DNA of 64,000 nt from Streptomyces zhihengii (GCF_016919245.1 NZ_JAFEJA010000001.1:3568001-3632000); one strand, 5' to 3'; positions 16,827 to 31,339 are shown, counted from the stretch's first letter. The notes: generated by a model not told the origin, from the sequence alone. Translations and numbers: made by a program.

Positions 16827-18394
16827 TTGGCCGCCTCCACCTCGGGCCGGGGGTCCTGCTTCTGTACGTCGGACATGGTGTGCTCCACGGCCGGGTTGAC
16901 GATCTCCGTCAACGGCTTCGGGAACACGCCGAGGAAGAGCAGCAGCGCGATCAGCGGCGCGACGACCACCAGTTCACGTGCCTTCAGGTCGGGCATGGTG
17001 CTGACCTCGGCCTTCACCGGCCCGGTCATGGTGCGCTGGTAGAGCACCAGGGTGTAGAGCGCGGCGAGCACGATGCCGGAGGTGGCGATCACACCGGCCA
17101 CCGGATACGCGGAGAACGTCCCGACCAGCACCAGGAACTCGCTGACGAACGGGGCGAGTCCGGGCAGCGACAGGGTCGCGAGGCCGCCGACGAGGAAGGT
17201 GCCGGCGAGCACCGGGGCGACCTTCTGCACACCGCCGTAGTCCGCGATGAGACGCGAACCGCGGCGCGAGATCAGGAAGCCGGCGACCAGCATCAGCGCG
17301 GCGGTCGAGATGCCGTGGTTGACCATGTACAGCGTCGCGCCCGACTGGGCCTGGCTGGTCATCGCGAAGATGCCCAGCACGATGAAGCCGAAGTGGGAGA
17401 TCGACGCGTAGGCGACCAGGCGCTTGATGTCGCGCTGGCCGACCGCCAGCAGCGCCCCGTAGACGATGCTGATCAGCGCCAGCACCAGGATCGCCGGGGT
17501 GGCCCACTTGCTGGCCTCCGGGAAGAGCTGGAGGCAGAAGCGGAGCATCGCGAAGGTGCCGACCTTGTCGACGACGGCCGTGATCAGCACGGCGACCGGT
17601 GCGGTCGCCTCGCCCATCGCGTTCGGCAGCCAGGTGTGCAGCGGCCACAGCGGGGCCTTCACCGCGAAGGCGAAGAAGAAGCCGAGGAACAGCCACCGCT
17701 CGGTGTTCTGCGCCATCTCGAACTGGCCGCTCGCCCGGGCCTCGGCGATCTCGGAGAGCGAGAAGCTCCCCGCGACCACGTAGAGGCCGATGACGGCGGC
17801 CAGCATGATCAGACCGCCGACCAGGTTGTAGAGGAGGAACTTCACGGCCGCGTACGACCGCTGGGCCGCCGCGTTCTCCTCGCTGCCGCCGTGGGCGCGG
17901 TCGCCGAAGCCGCCGATGAGGAAGTACATCGGGATGAGCATGGCTTCGAAGAGGATGTAGAAGAGGAAGACGTCGGTGGCCTCGAAGGAGAGGATCACCA
18001 TCGCCTCGACCATCAGGATCAGGGCGAAGAAGCCCTGCGTCGGCCGCCAGCGCTTGGTGGCCTTCTCCTCCGGGTCGGCGTCGTGCCAGCCGGCGAGGAT
18101 GACGAACGGGATCAGCAGCGCGGTCAGCGCCACCATCACCACGCCGATGCCGTCGACGCCCAGCTCGTAGCGGACACCGAAGTCGGCGATCCAGGAGTGG
18201 GACTCGGTGAGCTGGTAGCGGTCGCCGCCGGGCTCGAACCGCACGAGCACGATCGCGGCCAGCACCAGCGTGGCGAGCGAGAAGAGCAGCGCCAGCCATT
18301 TGGCGGCCGTCCTCCGCGCGGCGGGCACGGCGGCGGTGGCGATCGCGCCGACCGCCGGGAGCACCGCCGTTGCCGTCAGGATCGGGAAGGACAT
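16823..18394 (-). CDS. nuoM: NADH-quinone oxidoreductase subunit M
   Basis: 523 aa antiporter-like membrane subunit of complex I. Recognisable segments are YELGVDGIGVVMVALTALL (about 72-90), EAMLIPMYFLIGG (about 145-157), KAPLWPLHTWLPNAMGEATAPVAVLI (about 240-265, split by the conserved Pro) and QRDIKRLVAYASISHFGFIVLG (about 320-341). It pumps protons in the distal membrane arm. One nucleotide separates it from the nuoL stop; its own stop overlaps the nuoN start. Confidence 0.97.
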   Translation of the reverse strand: MSFPILTATAVLPAVGAIATAAVPAARRTAAKWLALLFSLATLVLAAIVLVRFEPGGDRYQLTESHSWIADFGVRYELGVDGIGVVMVALTALLIPFVILAGWHDADPEEKATKRWRPTQGFFALILMVEAMVILSFEATDVFLFYILFEAMLIPMYFLIGGFGDRAHGGSEENAAAQRSYAAVKFLLYNLVGGLIMLAAVIGLYVVAGSFSLSEIAEARASGQFEMAQNTERWLFLGFFFAFAVKAPLWPLHTWLPNAMGEATAPVAVLITAVVDKVGTFAMLRFCLQLFPEASKWATPAILVLALISIVYGALLAVGQRDIKRLVAYASISHFGFIVLGIFAMTSQAQSGATLYMVNHGISTAALMLVAGFLISRRGSRLIADYGGVQKVAPVLAGTFLVGGLATLSLPGLAPFVSEFLVLVGTFSAYPVAGVIATSGIVLAALYTLVLYQRTMTGPVKAEVSTMPDLKARELVVVAPLIALLLFLGVFPKPLTEIVNPAVEHTMSDVQKQDPRPEVEAAK

Positions 18395-18395
18395 A

Positions 18396-20294
18396 TCAGA
18401 CCGCCCTCATCAGCAGGGTCGCGGCGATCAGGACCGCCGTACCGCCGAACATCGAGACCGCGTAGCTGCGGGCGTAGCCGTTCTGCAGCTTGCGCAGCCG
18501 GCCGGAGAGCCCGCCGAACGTGGCGGCCGTGCCGTTGACCACTCCGTCGACCAGGGTGTGGTCGACGTAGACCAGGGACCGGGTGAGGTGCTCCCCGCCG
18601 CGGACCAGGACCACATGGTTGAAGTCGTCCTGGAGCAGGTCGCGTCGGGCGGCCCGGGTGAGCAGCGAGCCGCGCGGCGCGGTGACCGGGACCGGCTTGC
18701 GTCCGTACATCGCCCAGGCGACCGAGGCGCCGATCACCAGCACCACGACGGTGGAGGCGGTGATGGCGGGGACGCTGATGACGGGGTGCGGGTGCTCGAA
18801 CTCGGTGACCGGCGCGAGCCAGTTGGCGAACCGGTCGCCGATCGCGAAGAACGCGCCGGCGAAGACCGAGCCGAAGGCGAGCACGATCATCGGGATCGTC
18901 ATGGACTTCGGGGACTCGTGCGGGTGCGGCTCGTTGCCCTCCGCGTCGGGCTGCCAGCGCTTCTCGCCGAAGAACGTCATGATCATCACGCGGGTCATGT
19001 AGAACGCGGTGATGCCGGCGCCCAGCAGCGTGATGCCGCCGAAGATCCAGGCGCGGGCGCCGTCTCCGTAGGAGAACGCCGCCTCGATGATGGTGTCCTT
19101 GGTCCAGAAGCCCGACAGGCCCGGGAAGCCGATGATGGCGAGGTAGCCGAGGCCGAAGGTCACGAAGGTGACCGGCATGTACTTGCGCAGCCCGCCGTAG
19201 CGGCGCATGTCGACCTCGTCATTCATGCCGTGCATGACCGAGCCGGCGCCGAGGAAGAGCCCGGCCTTGAAGAAGCCGTGGGTCACCAGGTGCATGATCG
19301 CGAAGGCGTAGCCGATCGGGCCGAGTCCGGCCGCGAGGATCATGTAGCCGATCTGCGACATGGTCGAACCGGCGAGCGCCTTCTTGATGTCGTCCTTCGC
19401 GCAACCGACGATCGCACCGAAGAGCAGCGTGACCGCGCCCACGACGACGACGGCGAGCTGCGCGTCCGGGGCGGCGTTGAAGATCGCGCCGGACCGGACG
19501 ATGAGGTACACACCGGCGGTCACCATGGTCGCCGCGTGGATCAGGGCCGAGACCGGGGTCGGGCCCTCCATCGCGTCGCCGAGCCAGGACTGGAGCGGCA
19601 CCTGAGCCGACTTGCCGCACGCCGCGAGCAGCAGCATCAGGCCGATCGCCGTCAGGGTGCCCTCGGAGGTCTCGCCCACCGCGCCGAGCACCGGCCCGAA
19701 GGCGAAGGTCCCGAAGGTGGTGAACATCAGCATGATGGCGATCGACAGGCCGATGTCGCCGACCCGGTTGACCAGGAAGGCCTTCTTGGCCGCCGTCGCC
19801 GCGCTGGGCTTGTGCTGCCAGAAGCCGATGAGCAGGTACGAGGCGAGGCCGACGCCCTCCCATCCGACGTACAGCAGCAGGTAGTTGTCCGCCAGGACCA
19901 GCAGCAGCATCGCCGCCAGGAAGAGGTTCAGGTAGCCGAAGAAGCGGCGGCGCCGCTCGTCGTGCTCCATGTACCCGATGGAGTAGACGTGGATCAGGGT
20001 GCCGACGCCCGAGATCAGCAGCACGAAGGTCATCGAGAGCTGGTCGAGCTGGAAGGCGATGTCCGCCTGGAAGCCCTCGACGGGGATCCAGTTGTACAGC
20101 GTGCTGTTCAGGGCGCGGTCGTCCGCGTCCTTGCCGAGCATGTCCGCGAAGAGGACGGCGGCGAGGACGAAGGAGGCGCCCGCGAACAGGGTGCCGAGCC
20201 AGTGGCCGGTCTTGTCGAGGCGGCGCCCGCCGCAGAGCAGCACCGCCGCTCCGAGCAGGGGCGCCGCGACGAGCAGCGCGATGAGGTTCTCCAC
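18396..20294 (-). CDS. nuoL: NADH-quinone oxidoreductase subunit L
   Basis: 632 aa, the largest antiporter-like subunit, with the long amphipathic C-terminal helix expected of NuoL. Landmarks are [19 protein letters not shown] (about 140), [14 protein letters not shown] (about 168), [21 protein letters not shown] plus [17 protein letters not shown] (about 230-265) and [19 protein letters not shown] (about 320). It is separated from nuoK by 15 nt. The loop around [18 protein letters not shown] is hydrophilic. Confidence 0.97.
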   Translation of the reverse strand: MENLIALLVAAPLLGAAVLLCGGRRLDKTGHWLGTLFAGASFVLAAVLFADMLGKDADDRALNSTLYNWIPVEGFQADIAFQLDQLSMTFVLLISGVGTLIHVYSIGYMEHDERRRRFFGYLNLFLAAMLLLVLADNYLLLYVGWEGVGLASYLLIGFWQHKPSAATAAKKAFLVNRVGDIGLSIAIMLMFTTFGTFAFGPVLGAVGETSEGTLTAIGLMLLLAACGKSAQVPLQSWLGDAMEGPTPVSALIHAATMVTAGVYLIVRSGAIFNAAPDAQLAVVVVGAVTLLFGAIVGCAKDDIKKALAGSTMSQIGYMILAAGLGPIGYAFAIMHLVTHGFFKAGLFLGAGSVMHGMNDEVDMRRYGGLRKYMPVTFVTFGLGYLAIIGFPGLSGFWTKDTIIEAAFSYGDGARAWIFGGITLLGAGITAFYMTRVMIMTFFGEKRWQPDAEGNEPHPHESPKSMTIPMIVLAFGSVFAGAFFAIGDRFANWLAPVTEFEHPHPVISVPAITASTVVVLVIGASVAWAMYGRKPVPVTAPRGSLLTRAARRDLLQDDFNHVVLVRGGEHLTRSLVYVDHTLVDGVVNGTAATFGGLSGRLRKLQNGYARSYAVSMFGGTAVLIAATLLMRAV

Positions 20295-20309
20295 GATTCG
20301 TCCGTCCCC

Positions 20310-20609
20310 TTACAGCTTCATCAGGCTGGCGTCGTCGACCGAGGCCGAGTGGCGGGAGCGGAACAGCGAGACGATGATCGCGAGTCCGACCACGACCTCC
20401 GCCGCCGCGACGACCATCGTGAAGAACGCGATGATCTGGCCGTCGAGGTTGCCGTGCATCCGGGAGAAGCCGACGAAGGCGAGATTGCAGGCGTTGAGCA
20501 TCAGCTCGACGCACATGAAGACCACGATCGCGTTCCGCCGGATCAGCACACCGGCGGCACCGATGGTGAACAGCAGCGCGGCGAGGTACAGATAGTTGAC
20601 CGGATTCAC
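20310..20609 (-). CDS. nuoK: NADH-quinone oxidoreductase subunit K
   Basis: 99 aa, three helices. The conserved helix-2/3 glutamates are present ([18 protein letters not shown], about 29-46, and [13 protein letters not shown], about 69-81). Membrane-arm subunit of complex I, part of the E-channel linking quinone reduction to proton pumping. The GTG start at 20609 overlaps the nuoJ stop (GTGA). Confidence 0.97.
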   Translation of the reverse strand: MNPVNYLYLAALLFTIGAAGVLIRRNAIVVFMCVELMLNACNLAFVGFSRMHGNLDGQIIAFFTMVVAAAEVVVGLAIIVSLFRSRHSASVDDASLMKL

Positions 20610-21445
20610 CGCGTGACCTCCTGTCCGTCCCGGTCGTGCCCGTCCGTGTCGCGTCCGAGCCGCTCCTCGGAGCGCTGCTCCAGGGCCTTGAGGTCGTCCA
20701 GCGCCTCGCGCGAGACGTCCCGGATCTGGCCGCGGTCGCGCAGGGTGCGGTTGACCGTGAGCTCGGACGGGCTGCCGTCGGGCAGTAGGCCGGCGATGTC
20801 CACCGCGTTGTGCCGGGCGTAGACGCCGGGGGCGGGCAGCGGCGGCAGGTGCTTGCCCTCGCGCACGCGCTCCTCGGCGAGTTCGCGCTGGGTGCGGGCC
20901 CGCTCGGTGCGCTCGCGGTGGGTCAGGACCATCGCGCCGACGGCCGCCGTGATCAGCAGCGCGCCGGTGATCTCGAAGGCGAAGACGTACTTGGTGAAGA
21001 TCAGCGCGGCCAGGCCCTCGACGTTGCCGCCGCGGGCGGCGTTGGCGGCGCCCAGTCCGTTGAAGTTCTTCAGGGAGGCGTTGGCGATGCCGGCGATCAG
21101 CAGGATGCCGAAGCCGAGCCCGCACAGGGCGGCCAGCCAGCGCTGCCCCTTGATCGTCTCCGTCAGCGAGTCGGCGGCGGTGACGCCGACCAGCATGACC
21201 ACGAAGAGGAACAGCATCATGATCGCGCCGGTGTAGACGACGATCTGCACGATGCCCAGGAAGTAGGCGCCGTTGGCCAGGTAGAACACCGCGAGGATGA
21301 TCATGGTCCCGGCGAGGCACAGCGCGCTGTGCACGGCCCGCCGCATCAGGATCGTGCACAGGGCGCCGATGACGGCGACCGTGCCGAGGATCCAGAACTG
21401 GACGGCCTCGCCGGTGGAGGTGGTGGAGGCGGCGAGCACGTTCAT
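20606..21445 (-). CDS. nuoJ: NADH-quinone oxidoreductase subunit J with long hydrophilic C-terminal tail
   Basis: 279 aa from the ATG at 21445, overlapping the nuoI stop (ATGA). Five membrane helices occupy about residues 10-170, including the conserved [18 protein letters not shown] helix (about 68-85). NuoJ is commonly about 170-200 aa in proteobacteria; here residues about 180-279 form a charged Arg/Glu/Asp-rich cytoplasmic tail ([20 protein letters not shown]...). Its role is unknown. Confidence 0.96.
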   Translation of the reverse strand: MNVLAASTTSTGEAVQFWILGTVAVIGALCTILMRRAVHSALCLAGTMIILAVFYLANGAYFLGIVQIVVYTGAIMMLFLFVVMLVGVTAADSLTETIKGQRWLAALCGLGFGILLIAGIANASLKNFNGLGAANAARGGNVEGLAALIFTKYVFAFEITGALLITAAVGAMVLTHRERTERARTQRELAEERVREGKHLPPLPAPGVYARHNAVDIAGLLPDGSPSELTVNRTLRDRGQIRDVSREALDDLKALEQRSEERLGRDTDGHDRDGQEVTR

Positions 21446-22074
21446 GCGCCGATCACCTTCCCGGAGGCGGGCTCGTCCTCGCCGAACGTGGACTCGCCCT
21501 CCTGCACCTGCTCGCCCCGGGACACCGCGACCTGCCGGACCGTGCCCGGGGCGGCCTCGGTGACCAGGCCCCGGTAGTAGTCCTGCTCGTCGGTGCCGGG
21601 GAAGATCGAGTGCGGTGAGTCGACCATGCCCTCGTCCAGACCGGCGAGCAGCTGCTCCTTGGTGTAGATGAGGTTCTCGCGGCTGCTGTCGGCCAGTTCG
21701 AACTCGTTGGTCATCGTGAGCGCCCGGGTGGGGCACGCCTCGATGCACAGGCCGCACAGGATGCAGCGGGCGTAGTTGATCTGGTAGACGCGGCCGTACC
21801 GCTCGCCCGGGGAGTAGCGCTCCTCCTCGGTGTTGTCCGCGCCCTCGACGTAGATGGCGTCGGCCGGACAGGCCCAGGCGCACAGCTCGCACCCGACGCA
21901 CTTCTCCAGCCCGTCGGGGTGGCGGTTGAGCTGGTGCCGGCCGTGGAAGCGCGGCGCCGTGACCTTCGGCTGCTCCGGGTACTGCTCGGTGAGCCGCTTC
22001 TTGAACATGGCCTTGAAGGTCACGCCGAAGCCGGCGACCGGATTCTGGAACGAGCTCTCGGATCCGTCAGACAC
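21442..22074 (-). CDS. nuoI: NADH-quinone oxidoreductase subunit I (2x[4Fe-4S])
   Basis: 210 aa. The two ferredoxin motifs [12 protein letters not shown] (about 62-73) and [12 protein letters not shown] (about 106-117) bind clusters N6a and N6b, which pass electrons towards NuoB. The GTG at 22074 was chosen because AAGGAGG lies about 6 nt upstream; it overlaps the nuoH stop by 8 nt. A further-upstream ATG exists but would extend deep into nuoH. The Glu/Ser-rich C-terminal extension (about 150-210) is longer than in E. coli. Confidence 0.96.
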   Translation of the reverse strand: MSDGSESSFQNPVAGFGVTFKAMFKKRLTEQYPEQPKVTAPRFHGRHQLNRHPDGLEKCVGCELCAWACPADAIYVEGADNTEEERYSPGERYGRVYQINYARCILCGLCIEACPTRALTMTNEFELADSSRENLIYTKEQLLAGLDEGMVDSPHSIFPGTDEQDYYRGLVTEAAPGTVRQVAVSRGEQVQEGESTFGEDEPASGKVIGA

Positions 22075-23440
22075 CGTCGGCCTCCTTTCCGTCCTGGGGA
22101 CCATCACTGTCCGTACCGGGTCCGCCGCTGGAGATCAGTTCGCGGTCCCGCCGCGGGCGCCTGCGCGGCACCGGCGGCAGCTCCTGTCCCGGCAGCGGCG
22201 GTACGGGGAATCCGCCGGCCATCGGGTCGAACGGACCGGGCTCGGGCTTCGCCGCCTCGGCCTCCCTGTCCTTGCGTCCGCGGAACATGTCGGCGACGAA
22301 GGACAGCAGGAGCACCGTGATCACGGCTCCGGCGACGTAGAGCACGATCTGCTGGAAGTCGTAGTTCTCGTTCCGCAGCGCCCGCACCGTCGCGACCAGC
22401 ATCAGCCAGACCACGGAGACCGGGATCAGCACCTTCCAGCCGAGCTTCATCAACTGGTCGTAGCGGACCCGTGGCAGGGTGCCGCGCAGCCAGATGAAGA
22501 AGAAGAGCAGGAGCTGCACCTTGAGGACGAACCAGAGCATCGGCCACCAGCCGTGGTTCGCGCCCTCCCAGAAGGTGGAGATCGGGTACGGGGCGCGCCA
22601 GCCGCCGAGGAAGAGGGTGACCGAGACGGCCGAGACGGTGACCATGTTGACGTACTCGGCCAGCATGAACATCGCGAACTTGATCGAGCTGTACTCGGTG
22701 TTGAAGCCGCCGACGAGGTCGCCCTCGGACTCCGGCATGTCGAACGGCGCCCGGTTGGTCTCGCCGACCATGGTGACGACGTAGATGATGAACGACACCG
22801 GCAGCAGCAGGATGTACCAGCGGTCGGCCTGCGCCTCCACGATCGCCGAGGTCGACATGGACCCGGAGTAGAGGAAGACGGAGGCGAACGCGGCGCCCAT
22901 CGCGATCTCGTAGGAGATCATCTGCGCGCACGAGCGCAGACCGCCGAGCAGCGGGTACGTCGAGCCGGACGACCAGCCCGCGAGCACGATGCCGTAGATG
23001 CCGACGGAGGCGACCGCGAGGATGTAGAGCATCGCGATCGGCAGGTCGGTGAGCTGCATCGTGGTGCGGTGGCCGAGGATCGATACCTCGTTGCCGGCCG
23101 GCCCGAAGGGGATCACGGCGATCGCCATGAACGCCGGGATCGCGGCGACGATCGGCGCGAGGATGTAGACGACCTTGTCGGCCCGCTTGACGACGACGTC
23201 TTCCTTGAGCATCAGCTTGATGCCGTCGGCGAGCGACTGGAGCATGCCCCAGGGGCCGTGCCGGTTGGGGCCGATGCGCAGCTGCATCCAGGCGACGACC
23301 TTGCGCTCCCACACGATGGAGAACAGCACGGTGATCATCAGGAACGCGAAGCAGAAGACGGCCTTGATGACGACGAGCCACCACGGGTCCCGGCCGAACA
23401 TCGACAGGTCCTCGAGGGCCAGGCTGGTCATTGCGCTCAC
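22067..23440 (-). CDS. nuoH: NADH-quinone oxidoreductase subunit H
   Basis: 457 aa from the GTG at 23440 that overlaps the nuoG stop (GTGA). An ATG three codons on (MTSLALED) is equally possible because two GGAGG boxes lie upstream. Eight helices with the conserved quinone-site segments [22 protein letters not shown] (about 54-75, in two parts) and [19 protein letters not shown] (about 243-261). It forms the quinone chamber with NuoB and NuoD. The C-terminal ~60 residues are Pro/Arg/Asp-rich and cytoplasmic. Confidence 0.97.
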   Translation of the reverse strand: MSAMTSLALEDLSMFGRDPWWLVVIKAVFCFAFLMITVLFSIVWERKVVAWMQLRIGPNRHGPWGMLQSLADGIKLMLKEDVVVKRADKVVYILAPIVAAIPAFMAIAVIPFGPAGNEVSILGHRTTMQLTDLPIAMLYILAVASVGIYGIVLAGWSSGSTYPLLGGLRSCAQMISYEIAMGAAFASVFLYSGSMSTSAIVEAQADRWYILLLPVSFIIYVVTMVGETNRAPFDMPESEGDLVGGFNTEYSSIKFAMFMLAEYVNMVTVSAVSVTLFLGGWRAPYPISTFWEGANHGWWPMLWFVLKVQLLLFFFIWLRGTLPRVRYDQLMKLGWKVLIPVSVVWLMLVATVRALRNENYDFQQIVLYVAGAVITVLLLSFVADMFRGRKDREAEAAKPEPGPFDPMAGGFPVPPLPGQELPPVPRRRPRRDRELISSGGPGTDSDGPQDGKEADGV

Positions 23441-25938
23441 GCCTCCACCTCCGTCACCTCGGGCGCGCCCGTGACGGCCGCGATACGGACCAGTTCGCCG
23501 GGCCGGGCGCCGGTGTCGGAACCCACGCCGCCGCCCACGGAGTTCAGCGGCAGCCACACCACCCGGTCGGGCATCTCGGTGACCTGGAGCGGCAGCCGGA
23601 CGGACCCGGTGGGCCCGGACACCTCCACGGCGTCGCCCTCCTTCACCCCGGTCTCGGCCGCCGTCGCCGGCGACAGCCGCGCGACGGCGGCGTGCCGGGT
23701 GCCGGCCAGCGCCTCGTCGCCCTGCTGGAGCAGGCCCCGGTCGAGCAGGAGCCGGTGGCCCGCGAGGACGGCCTCGCCCTCGCCGGCCCGCGGCAGCGGG
23801 CGGGACGACTCGGCCGGCCCGCCGGCCCGGGGGCCGTCCCAGCGGCCCAGCCGGTCCAGCTCGGCGCGCACGGACTTCAGGTCCGGGAGCGCGAAGTGGA
23901 CGTCGAGTGCGTCGGCGAGCATGTGCAGCACCCGGGCGTCGGTCGGGGCGAGCCGCCGGGTCATCTGCTCGGGCTTGAGCGCGGCCTCGAACATCCGCAC
24001 CCTGCCCTCCCAGTTGAGGAAGGTGCCCGACTTCTCGGCGACGGCCGCGACCGGGAAGACCACGTCCGCCCGCTCGGTGACCTCGCTCGGCCGCAGCTCC
24101 AGGGAGACCAGGAAGCCGACGGCGTCCAGCGCCTCGCGCGCCCGGGCCACGTCCGGCAGGTCGGCGACCTCGACACCGGCGACGAGCAGCGCGCCCAGTT
24201 CGCCGGTGGCCGCGGCCTCGACGATCTGGCCGGCGTCCCGCCCGTAGCTCACGGGCAGTTCGCGCACCCGCCAGACCTCGGCGGTCTCCTCACGGGCGCG
24301 CGGGTCGGTCGCCGGGCGGCCGCCCGGCAGCAGCGAGGGCAGCGCGCCCGCCTCGACGGCTCCCCGGTCGCCCGCGCGGCGCGGGATCCACACCAGCCGG
24401 GCGCCGGTGGCGGCGGAGGTGCGCAGGGCCGCGGTGAGTCCGCCGGGGACGGCGGCCAGCCGCTCGCCGACGACGATCACCGCGCCGTCGGCGCGCAGCG
24501 CCTCGGCGGCCACGGCGCCGGCCTCGTCGAGCCCGGTGCCCGAGGCGAGGGCGTCCAGCCACTCGGTCTCGGTGCCGGGGGCGGCGGGCAGCAGCGTGCC
24601 GCCGGCCTTCTCCAGGCCGCGGGTGGCGTGGGTGGCGAGCGAGAAGGTGCGCTGGCCGTGCTTGCGGTGGGCCTTGCGCAGCCGCAGGAAGACCCCGGGG
24701 GCCTCCTCCTCCGACTCGAACCCGGCCAGCAGCACGGCCGGGGCCTGCTCCAGCGCGGTGTAGGTGACACCGCCGCCGTCGAGGTCCCGTCCGCGGCCCG
24801 CGACGACGGCGGCCAGGAAGTCGGCCTCCTCGGCGGAGTGGGCGCGGGCCCGGAAGTCGATGTCGTTGGTGTCGAGGGCGACCCGGGCGAACTTGGCGTA
24901 CGCGTAGGAGTCCTCGACGGTCAGCCGGCCGCCGGTGAGCACACCCGCGCGGCCGCGCGCGGCGCGCAGTCCCTCGGCCGCCGCCGCGAGGGCCTCCGGC
25001 CAGCTCGCCGGTTCGAGCACGCCTTCGTCATTGCGGACCAGGGGGGTGGTGAGGCGGTCGCGCTGCTGGGCGTAGCGGAAGCCGAAGCGCCCCTTGTCGC
25101 ACATCCACTCCTCGTTGACCTCCGGGTCGTCCGCCGCGAGGCGGCGCATGACCTTGCCGCGCCGGTGGTCGGTGCGGCTCGCGCAGCCGCCGGAGCAGTG
25201 CTCGCACACCGACGGGCTGGAGACCAGGTCGAAGGGGCGGGAGCGGAACCGGTAGGCCGCCGAGGTGAGCGCGCCGACCGGGCAGATCTGGATGGTGTTG
25301 CCGGAGAAGTACGAGGCGAACGGGTCGCCCTCGCCGGTGCCGACCTGCTGGAGCGCGCCGCGCTCGACCAGTTCGATCATCGGGTCGCCGGCGACCTGGT
25401 TGGAGAAGCGGGTGCAGCGCGCGCACAGCACGCAGCGCTCGCGGTCCAGCAGCACCTGGGTGGAGATGGGGACCGGCTTCTCGTAGGTCCGCTTCTTCCC
25501 CTCGAAGCGGGAGTCCGCCTGGCCGTGCGAGACGGCCTGGTTCTGCAGGGGGCACTCGCCGCCCTTGTCGCAGACCGGGCAGTCCAGCGGGTGGTTGATC
25601 AGCAGCAGCTCCATCACACCCTGCTGCGCCTTCTCGGCGACGGGCGAGGTGAGCTGGGAGCGGACGACCATGCCGTCGGTGCAGGTGATGGTGCAGGAGG
25701 CCATCGGCTTGCGCTGGCCCTCCACCTCGACGATGCACTGGCGGCAGGCGCCGGCCGGGTCGAGCAGCGGGTGGTCGCAGAAGCGGGGGATCTCGATGCC
25801 GAGCTGCTCGGCGGCGCGGATGACCAGCGTCCCCTTGGGGACGGAGATCTCGGCGCCGTCGATGGTCAGCGTGACGAGGTCCTCGGGCGGCACCGCGGCT
25901 CCGCCGCCGGCGGCGGGTCCGGACGTGGTGACGGTCAT
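23437..25938 (-). CDS. nuoG: NADH-quinone oxidoreductase subunit G
   Basis: 833 aa. The N-terminal [2Fe-2S] domain ([16 protein letters not shown]...ASC, about 53-83) is followed by the His-Cys [4Fe-4S] motif ([17 protein letters not shown], about 116-132) and a second set (CVLCARC...CPVGALT, about 165-222). The molybdopterin-oxidoreductase-like domain (from about 240, [10 protein letters not shown]) is present, as in other NuoG. The extra N7-type ligands are partly visible. ATG at 25938 has GGGGAGG 8 nt upstream, inside the small ORF that separates it from nuoF. Confidence 0.97.
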   Translation of the reverse strand: MTVTTSGPAAGGGAAVPPEDLVTLTIDGAEISVPKGTLVIRAAEQLGIEIPRFCDHPLLDPAGACRQCIVEVEGQRKPMASCTITCTDGMVVRSQLTSPVAEKAQQGVMELLLINHPLDCPVCDKGGECPLQNQAVSHGQADSRFEGKKRTYEKPVPISTQVLLDRERCVLCARCTRFSNQVAGDPMIELVERGALQQVGTGEGDPFASYFSGNTIQICPVGALTSAAYRFRSRPFDLVSSPSVCEHCSGGCASRTDHRRGKVMRRLAADDPEVNEEWMCDKGRFGFRYAQQRDRLTTPLVRNDEGVLEPASWPEALAAAAEGLRAARGRAGVLTGGRLTVEDSYAYAKFARVALDTNDIDFRARAHSAEEADFLAAVVAGRGRDLDGGGVTYTALEQAPAVLLAGFESEEEAPGVFLRLRKAHRKHGQRTFSLATHATRGLEKAGGTLLPAAPGTETEWLDALASGTGLDEAGAVAAEALRADGAVIVVGERLAAVPGGLTAALRTSAATGARLVWIPRRAGDRGAVEAGALPSLLPGGRPATDPRAREETAEVWRVRELPVSYGRDAGQIVEAAATGELGALLVAGVEVADLPDVARAREALDAVGFLVSLELRPSEVTERADVVFPVAAVAEKSGTFLNWEGRVRMFEAALKPEQMTRRLAPTDARVLHMLADALDVHFALPDLKSVRAELDRLGRWDGPRAGGPAESSRPLPRAGEGEAVLAGHRLLLDRGLLQQGDEALAGTRHAAVARLSPATAAETGVKEGDAVEVSGPTGSVRLPLQVTEMPDRVVWLPLNSVGGGVGSDTGARPGELVRIAAVTGAPEVTEVEA

Positions 25939-26026
25939 GCCCGCACCTCCCCGCGGCGCCGTGCGGTCGTCGTGGTGCGGCGGCCCGCCGCGGGGCCGCG
26001 GCCGGTGCGGGGCGCGTGCGCCGGAC

Positions 26027-26030
<4 letters not shown>
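25935..26030 (-). CDS. 31-codon small ORF between nuoF and nuoG, overlapping both
   Basis: ATG at 26030 overlaps the nuoF stop (ATGA), and its TGA at 25937-25935 overlaps the nuoG ATG in the same manner. The peptide ([12 protein letters not shown]...ARRRGEVRA) is very basic, with nine arginines, and has no recognisable domain. The frame carries the nuoG ribosome-binding site. It may be a coupling device that carries ribosomes from nuoF to nuoG, a small subunit-like peptide, or chance. The double 4-nt overlap is the only positive evidence. Confidence 0.4.
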
Positions 26031-27399
<1,369 letters not shown>

Positions 27400-27400
<1 letters not shown>

Positions 27401-28280
27401 CACTCCCCCTCCTCGCCGACAGGTCCGGCCGGGTTCTCCGGGTCGGATGCCGAGGTCTGAATGTGGTCCGGTGTCCCGGAGGGACTCGTTGAGGGGTGGT
27501 GGTCGGGCGAAGGGCGGGAGTCGTGCGAGCTCAGGTGCTCGGAGCCGGGCTGGGGCCGCTCCCGGGGCACCTCGCCGCGGGGGTGGACCACCCGCGCGGG
27601 GAGCACCTCGCCCTTGGCGAGGCGCAGGCCGATCAGCGAGGCCGGGCCCGCGCCGCCGCTCGCCTCGACGGCGCCGGGGCGCTCGTCGGGGAAGCCGGCC
27701 AGGATGCGGGCCGTCTCCTTGTAGCCGCACAGCGGGGCGCCTCGGGTGGGCACGACCTGCTCGCCGGCGCGGATGTCGTCGACCAGCTTCTTCGCGGACT
27801 CGGGCGTCTGGTTGTCGAAGAACTCCCAGTTGACCATCACCACGGGGGCGAAGTCGCAGGCCGCGTTGCACTCGATGTGCTCCAGCGTGACCTTGCCGTC
27901 CTCGGTGGTCTCGTTGTTGCCGACGCCGAGGTGCTCCTTGAGCTCCTCGAAGATGGCGTCGCCGCCCATGACCGCGCAGAGCGTGTTGGTGCAGACGCCG
28001 ACCTGGTAGTCGCCCGAGGGCTTGCGCCGGTACATGGAGTAGAAGGTGGCGACGGCGGTGACCTCGGCGGTGGTCAGGCCGAGCAGCTCCGCGCAGAACT
28101 GCATCCCGGTGCGGGAGACATGGCCCTCCTCCGACTGCACCAGGTGCAGCAGCGGCAGCAGGGCGGAGCGCGATCCGGGGTAGCGGGCGATGATCTCCCG
28201 CCCGTCCGCCTCCAGCCGGGCCCGGACGTCGGCCGGGTAGTCGGGGGCGGGCAGTTTGGGCATGCCCAGCGATACGTCCG

Positions 28281-28284
<4 letters not shown>
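27400..28284 (-). CDS. nuoE: NADH-quinone oxidoreductase subunit E
   Basis: 294 aa from the ATG at 28284. The thioredoxin-like [2Fe-2S] domain has C-x4-C (CTNTLC, about 99-104) and C-x3-C (CNAAC, about 141-145) ligands for N1a. The usual length is about 160-240 aa; here residues about 225-294 form a Ser/Pro/His-rich tail ([16 protein letters not shown]...) that looks disordered. Overlaps nuoD upstream and nuoF downstream by 4 nt each. Confidence 0.96.
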
Positions 28285-29602
<1,318 letters not shown>

Positions 29603-29603
<1 letters not shown>

Positions 29604-30331
29604 CAGCTGTACGACCTCCGCTGGTCGGGAGCCGGGATCTGGGCGCCCTTGTACTCGACGGCGATGCCGCCCAGGGGGTAGTCCTTGCGCTGCGGGAAGC
29701 CCTGCCAGTCGTCCGGCATCATGATCCGCGTCAGCGCCGGGTGACCGTCGAAGATCAGCCCGAAGAAGTCGTAGGTCTCGCGCTCGTGCCAGTCGTTGGT
29801 CGGGTACACCGGCACCAGCGACGGGACGTGCGGGTCGCTGTCGGGGGCGGAGACCTCCAGCCGCAGCAGCCGGCCGTGGGTGAGCGAGCGCAGGTGGTAC
29901 ACGGCGTGCAGCTCGCGGCCCTTGTCGTCGGGGTAGTGCACACCGCTGACGCCGGTGCACAGCTCGAAGCGGAGCGCCGGGTCGTCGCGCAGGGTGCGGG
30001 CGACGGTCAGGAGGTGCTCGCGCGCGATGTGGAAGGTGAGCTCGCCGCGGTCGACGACGGTCTTCTCGATGGCGTTCTCCGGGAGGAGGTCCTGCTCCTC
30101 CAGGGCGCCCTCCAGCTCGTCGGCGACCTCGTCGAACCATCCGCCGTAGGGGCGCGACGCGGCTCCGGGCAGCCGCACGGAGCGCACGAGCCCTCCGTAG
30201 CCGGACGTGTCCCCTCCGTTGTCGGCGCCGAACATGCCGCGCTGGACGCGGATCTCCTCGCCGCCGTCGCCCCGCTGCCCGGGCAGGTTCTGCCCGGAGA
30301 GCTCCTTCTCCGGATTCGGCTCGTCGCTCAT
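29603..30331 (-). CDS. nuoC: NADH-quinone oxidoreductase subunit C
   Basis: 242 aa. The 30-kDa connecting-module subunit, recognised by [20 protein letters not shown] (about 179-198) and [23 protein letters not shown], the hallmark C-terminal block. The N-terminal ~65 residues, rich in Gly/Asp/Arg, are an extension usual in actinobacteria. Start ATG overlaps the nuoB stop. Confidence 0.97.
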
Positions 30332-30882
30332 CGCATGAGCCCCTTCATCTCGATCAGCGGGAGGGCCTTGAGGGCCGCCTCCTCCGCCTCGCGGGCCGCT
30401 TCCTCCGCGTTCACACCGAGCTTCGAGCTCTGGATCTTCTGGTGGAGCTTGAGGATCGCGTCCATCAGCATCTCGGGGCGCGGCGGGCAGCCGGGCAGAT
30501 AGATGTCGACGGGGACAATGTGATCAACACCCTGCACAATCGCGTAATTGTTGAACATTCCGCCCGACGATGCGCACACACCCATGGAGATCACCCACTT
30601 GGGGCTGGGCATCTGGTCGTAGACCTGGCGCAGGACGGGCGCCATCTTCTGGCTCACCCGCCCGGCCACGATCATCAGGTCGGCCTGGCGCGGCGAGCCG
30701 CGGAAGACCTCCATGCCGAACCGGGCGAGGTCGTACCGGCCGGCGCCGGTCGTCATCATCTCGATGGCGCAGCAGGCGAGTCCGAACGTCGCCGGGAAGA
30801 CGGACGACTTGCGCACCCAGCCCGCGGCCTGCTCGACCGTGGTCAGCAGAAAGCCGCTCGGCAGTTTCTCTTCGAGTCCCAT
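30328..30882 (-). CDS. nuoB: NADH-quinone oxidoreductase subunit B
   Basis: 184 aa. Holds the terminal N2 [4Fe-4S] cluster through the vicinal cysteines in [10 protein letters not shown] (about 34-43) and the later Cys in GVCASSGG and PGCPPRPE. Delivers electrons to the quinone at the NuoD/NuoH interface. ATG at 30882, 20 nt after the nuoA stop, with an AAGGGGC-type ribosome-binding site in the gap. Its codon use is slightly less GC-extreme than its neighbours'. Confidence 0.97.
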   Translation of the reverse strand: MGLEEKLPSGFLLTTVEQAAGWVRKSSVFPATFGLACCAIEMMTTGAGRYDLARFGMEVFRGSPRQADLMIVAGRVSQKMAPVLRQVYDQMPSPKWVISMGVCASSGGMFNNYAIVQGVDHIVPVDIYLPGCPPRPEMLMDAILKLHQKIQSSKLGVNAEEAAREAEEAALKALPLIEMKGLMR

Positions 30883-30902
30883 GGGAGTGCCCCTTCGCCC
30901 CT

Positions 30903-31262
30903 CTAGTCCCAGTCCAGGCCGCCGCGCCGCCACACATACGCGTAGGCGACGAAGACGGTGAGCACGAAGAGCAGCATCTCCACGAGCCCGAAGATCCCCA
31001 GGGCGTCGAAGCTGACGGCCCAGGGATAGAGGAAGACGATCTCGATATCGAAAATGATGAAGAGCATCGCCGTCAGGTAGTACTTGATCGGGAAGCGGCC
31101 ACCTCCGGCCGGGACGGGCGTCGGCTCGATGCCGCACTCGTACGCTTCAAGTTTCGCCCTGTTGTAGCGCTTTGGGCCGATAAGCGTGGCCATGACCACG
31201 GAGAAGATCGCAAACCCTGCCCCGAGGGCGCCGAGCACAAGGATGGGCGCGTAGGCATTCAC
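30903..31262 (-). CDS. nuoA: NADH-quinone oxidoreductase subunit A
   Basis: 119 aa, three helices. [11 protein letters not shown] (about 37-47) is the conserved loop near the quinone entrance, and [27 protein letters not shown] (about 56-82, two helix parts) is diagnostic. The GTG at 31262 is chosen over a longer frame because AAGGAG and GAGGAGG lie immediately upstream. First gene of the nuo operon; the promoter region contains a Rex-type operator. Confidence 0.97.
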   Translation of the reverse strand: MNAYAPILVLGALGAGFAIFSVVMATLIGPKRYNRAKLEAYECGIEPTPVPAGGGRFPIKYYLTAMLFIIFDIEIVFLYPWAVSFDALGIFGLVEMLLFVLTVFVAYAYVWRRGGLDWD

Positions 31263-31339
31263 CCTCCTCGCTCCTTCCAGTCGTCCTTGACCGTTGGACC
31301 GCACCGGGCAACCGATTCGCCGCCTCGAAGATCGCTTTC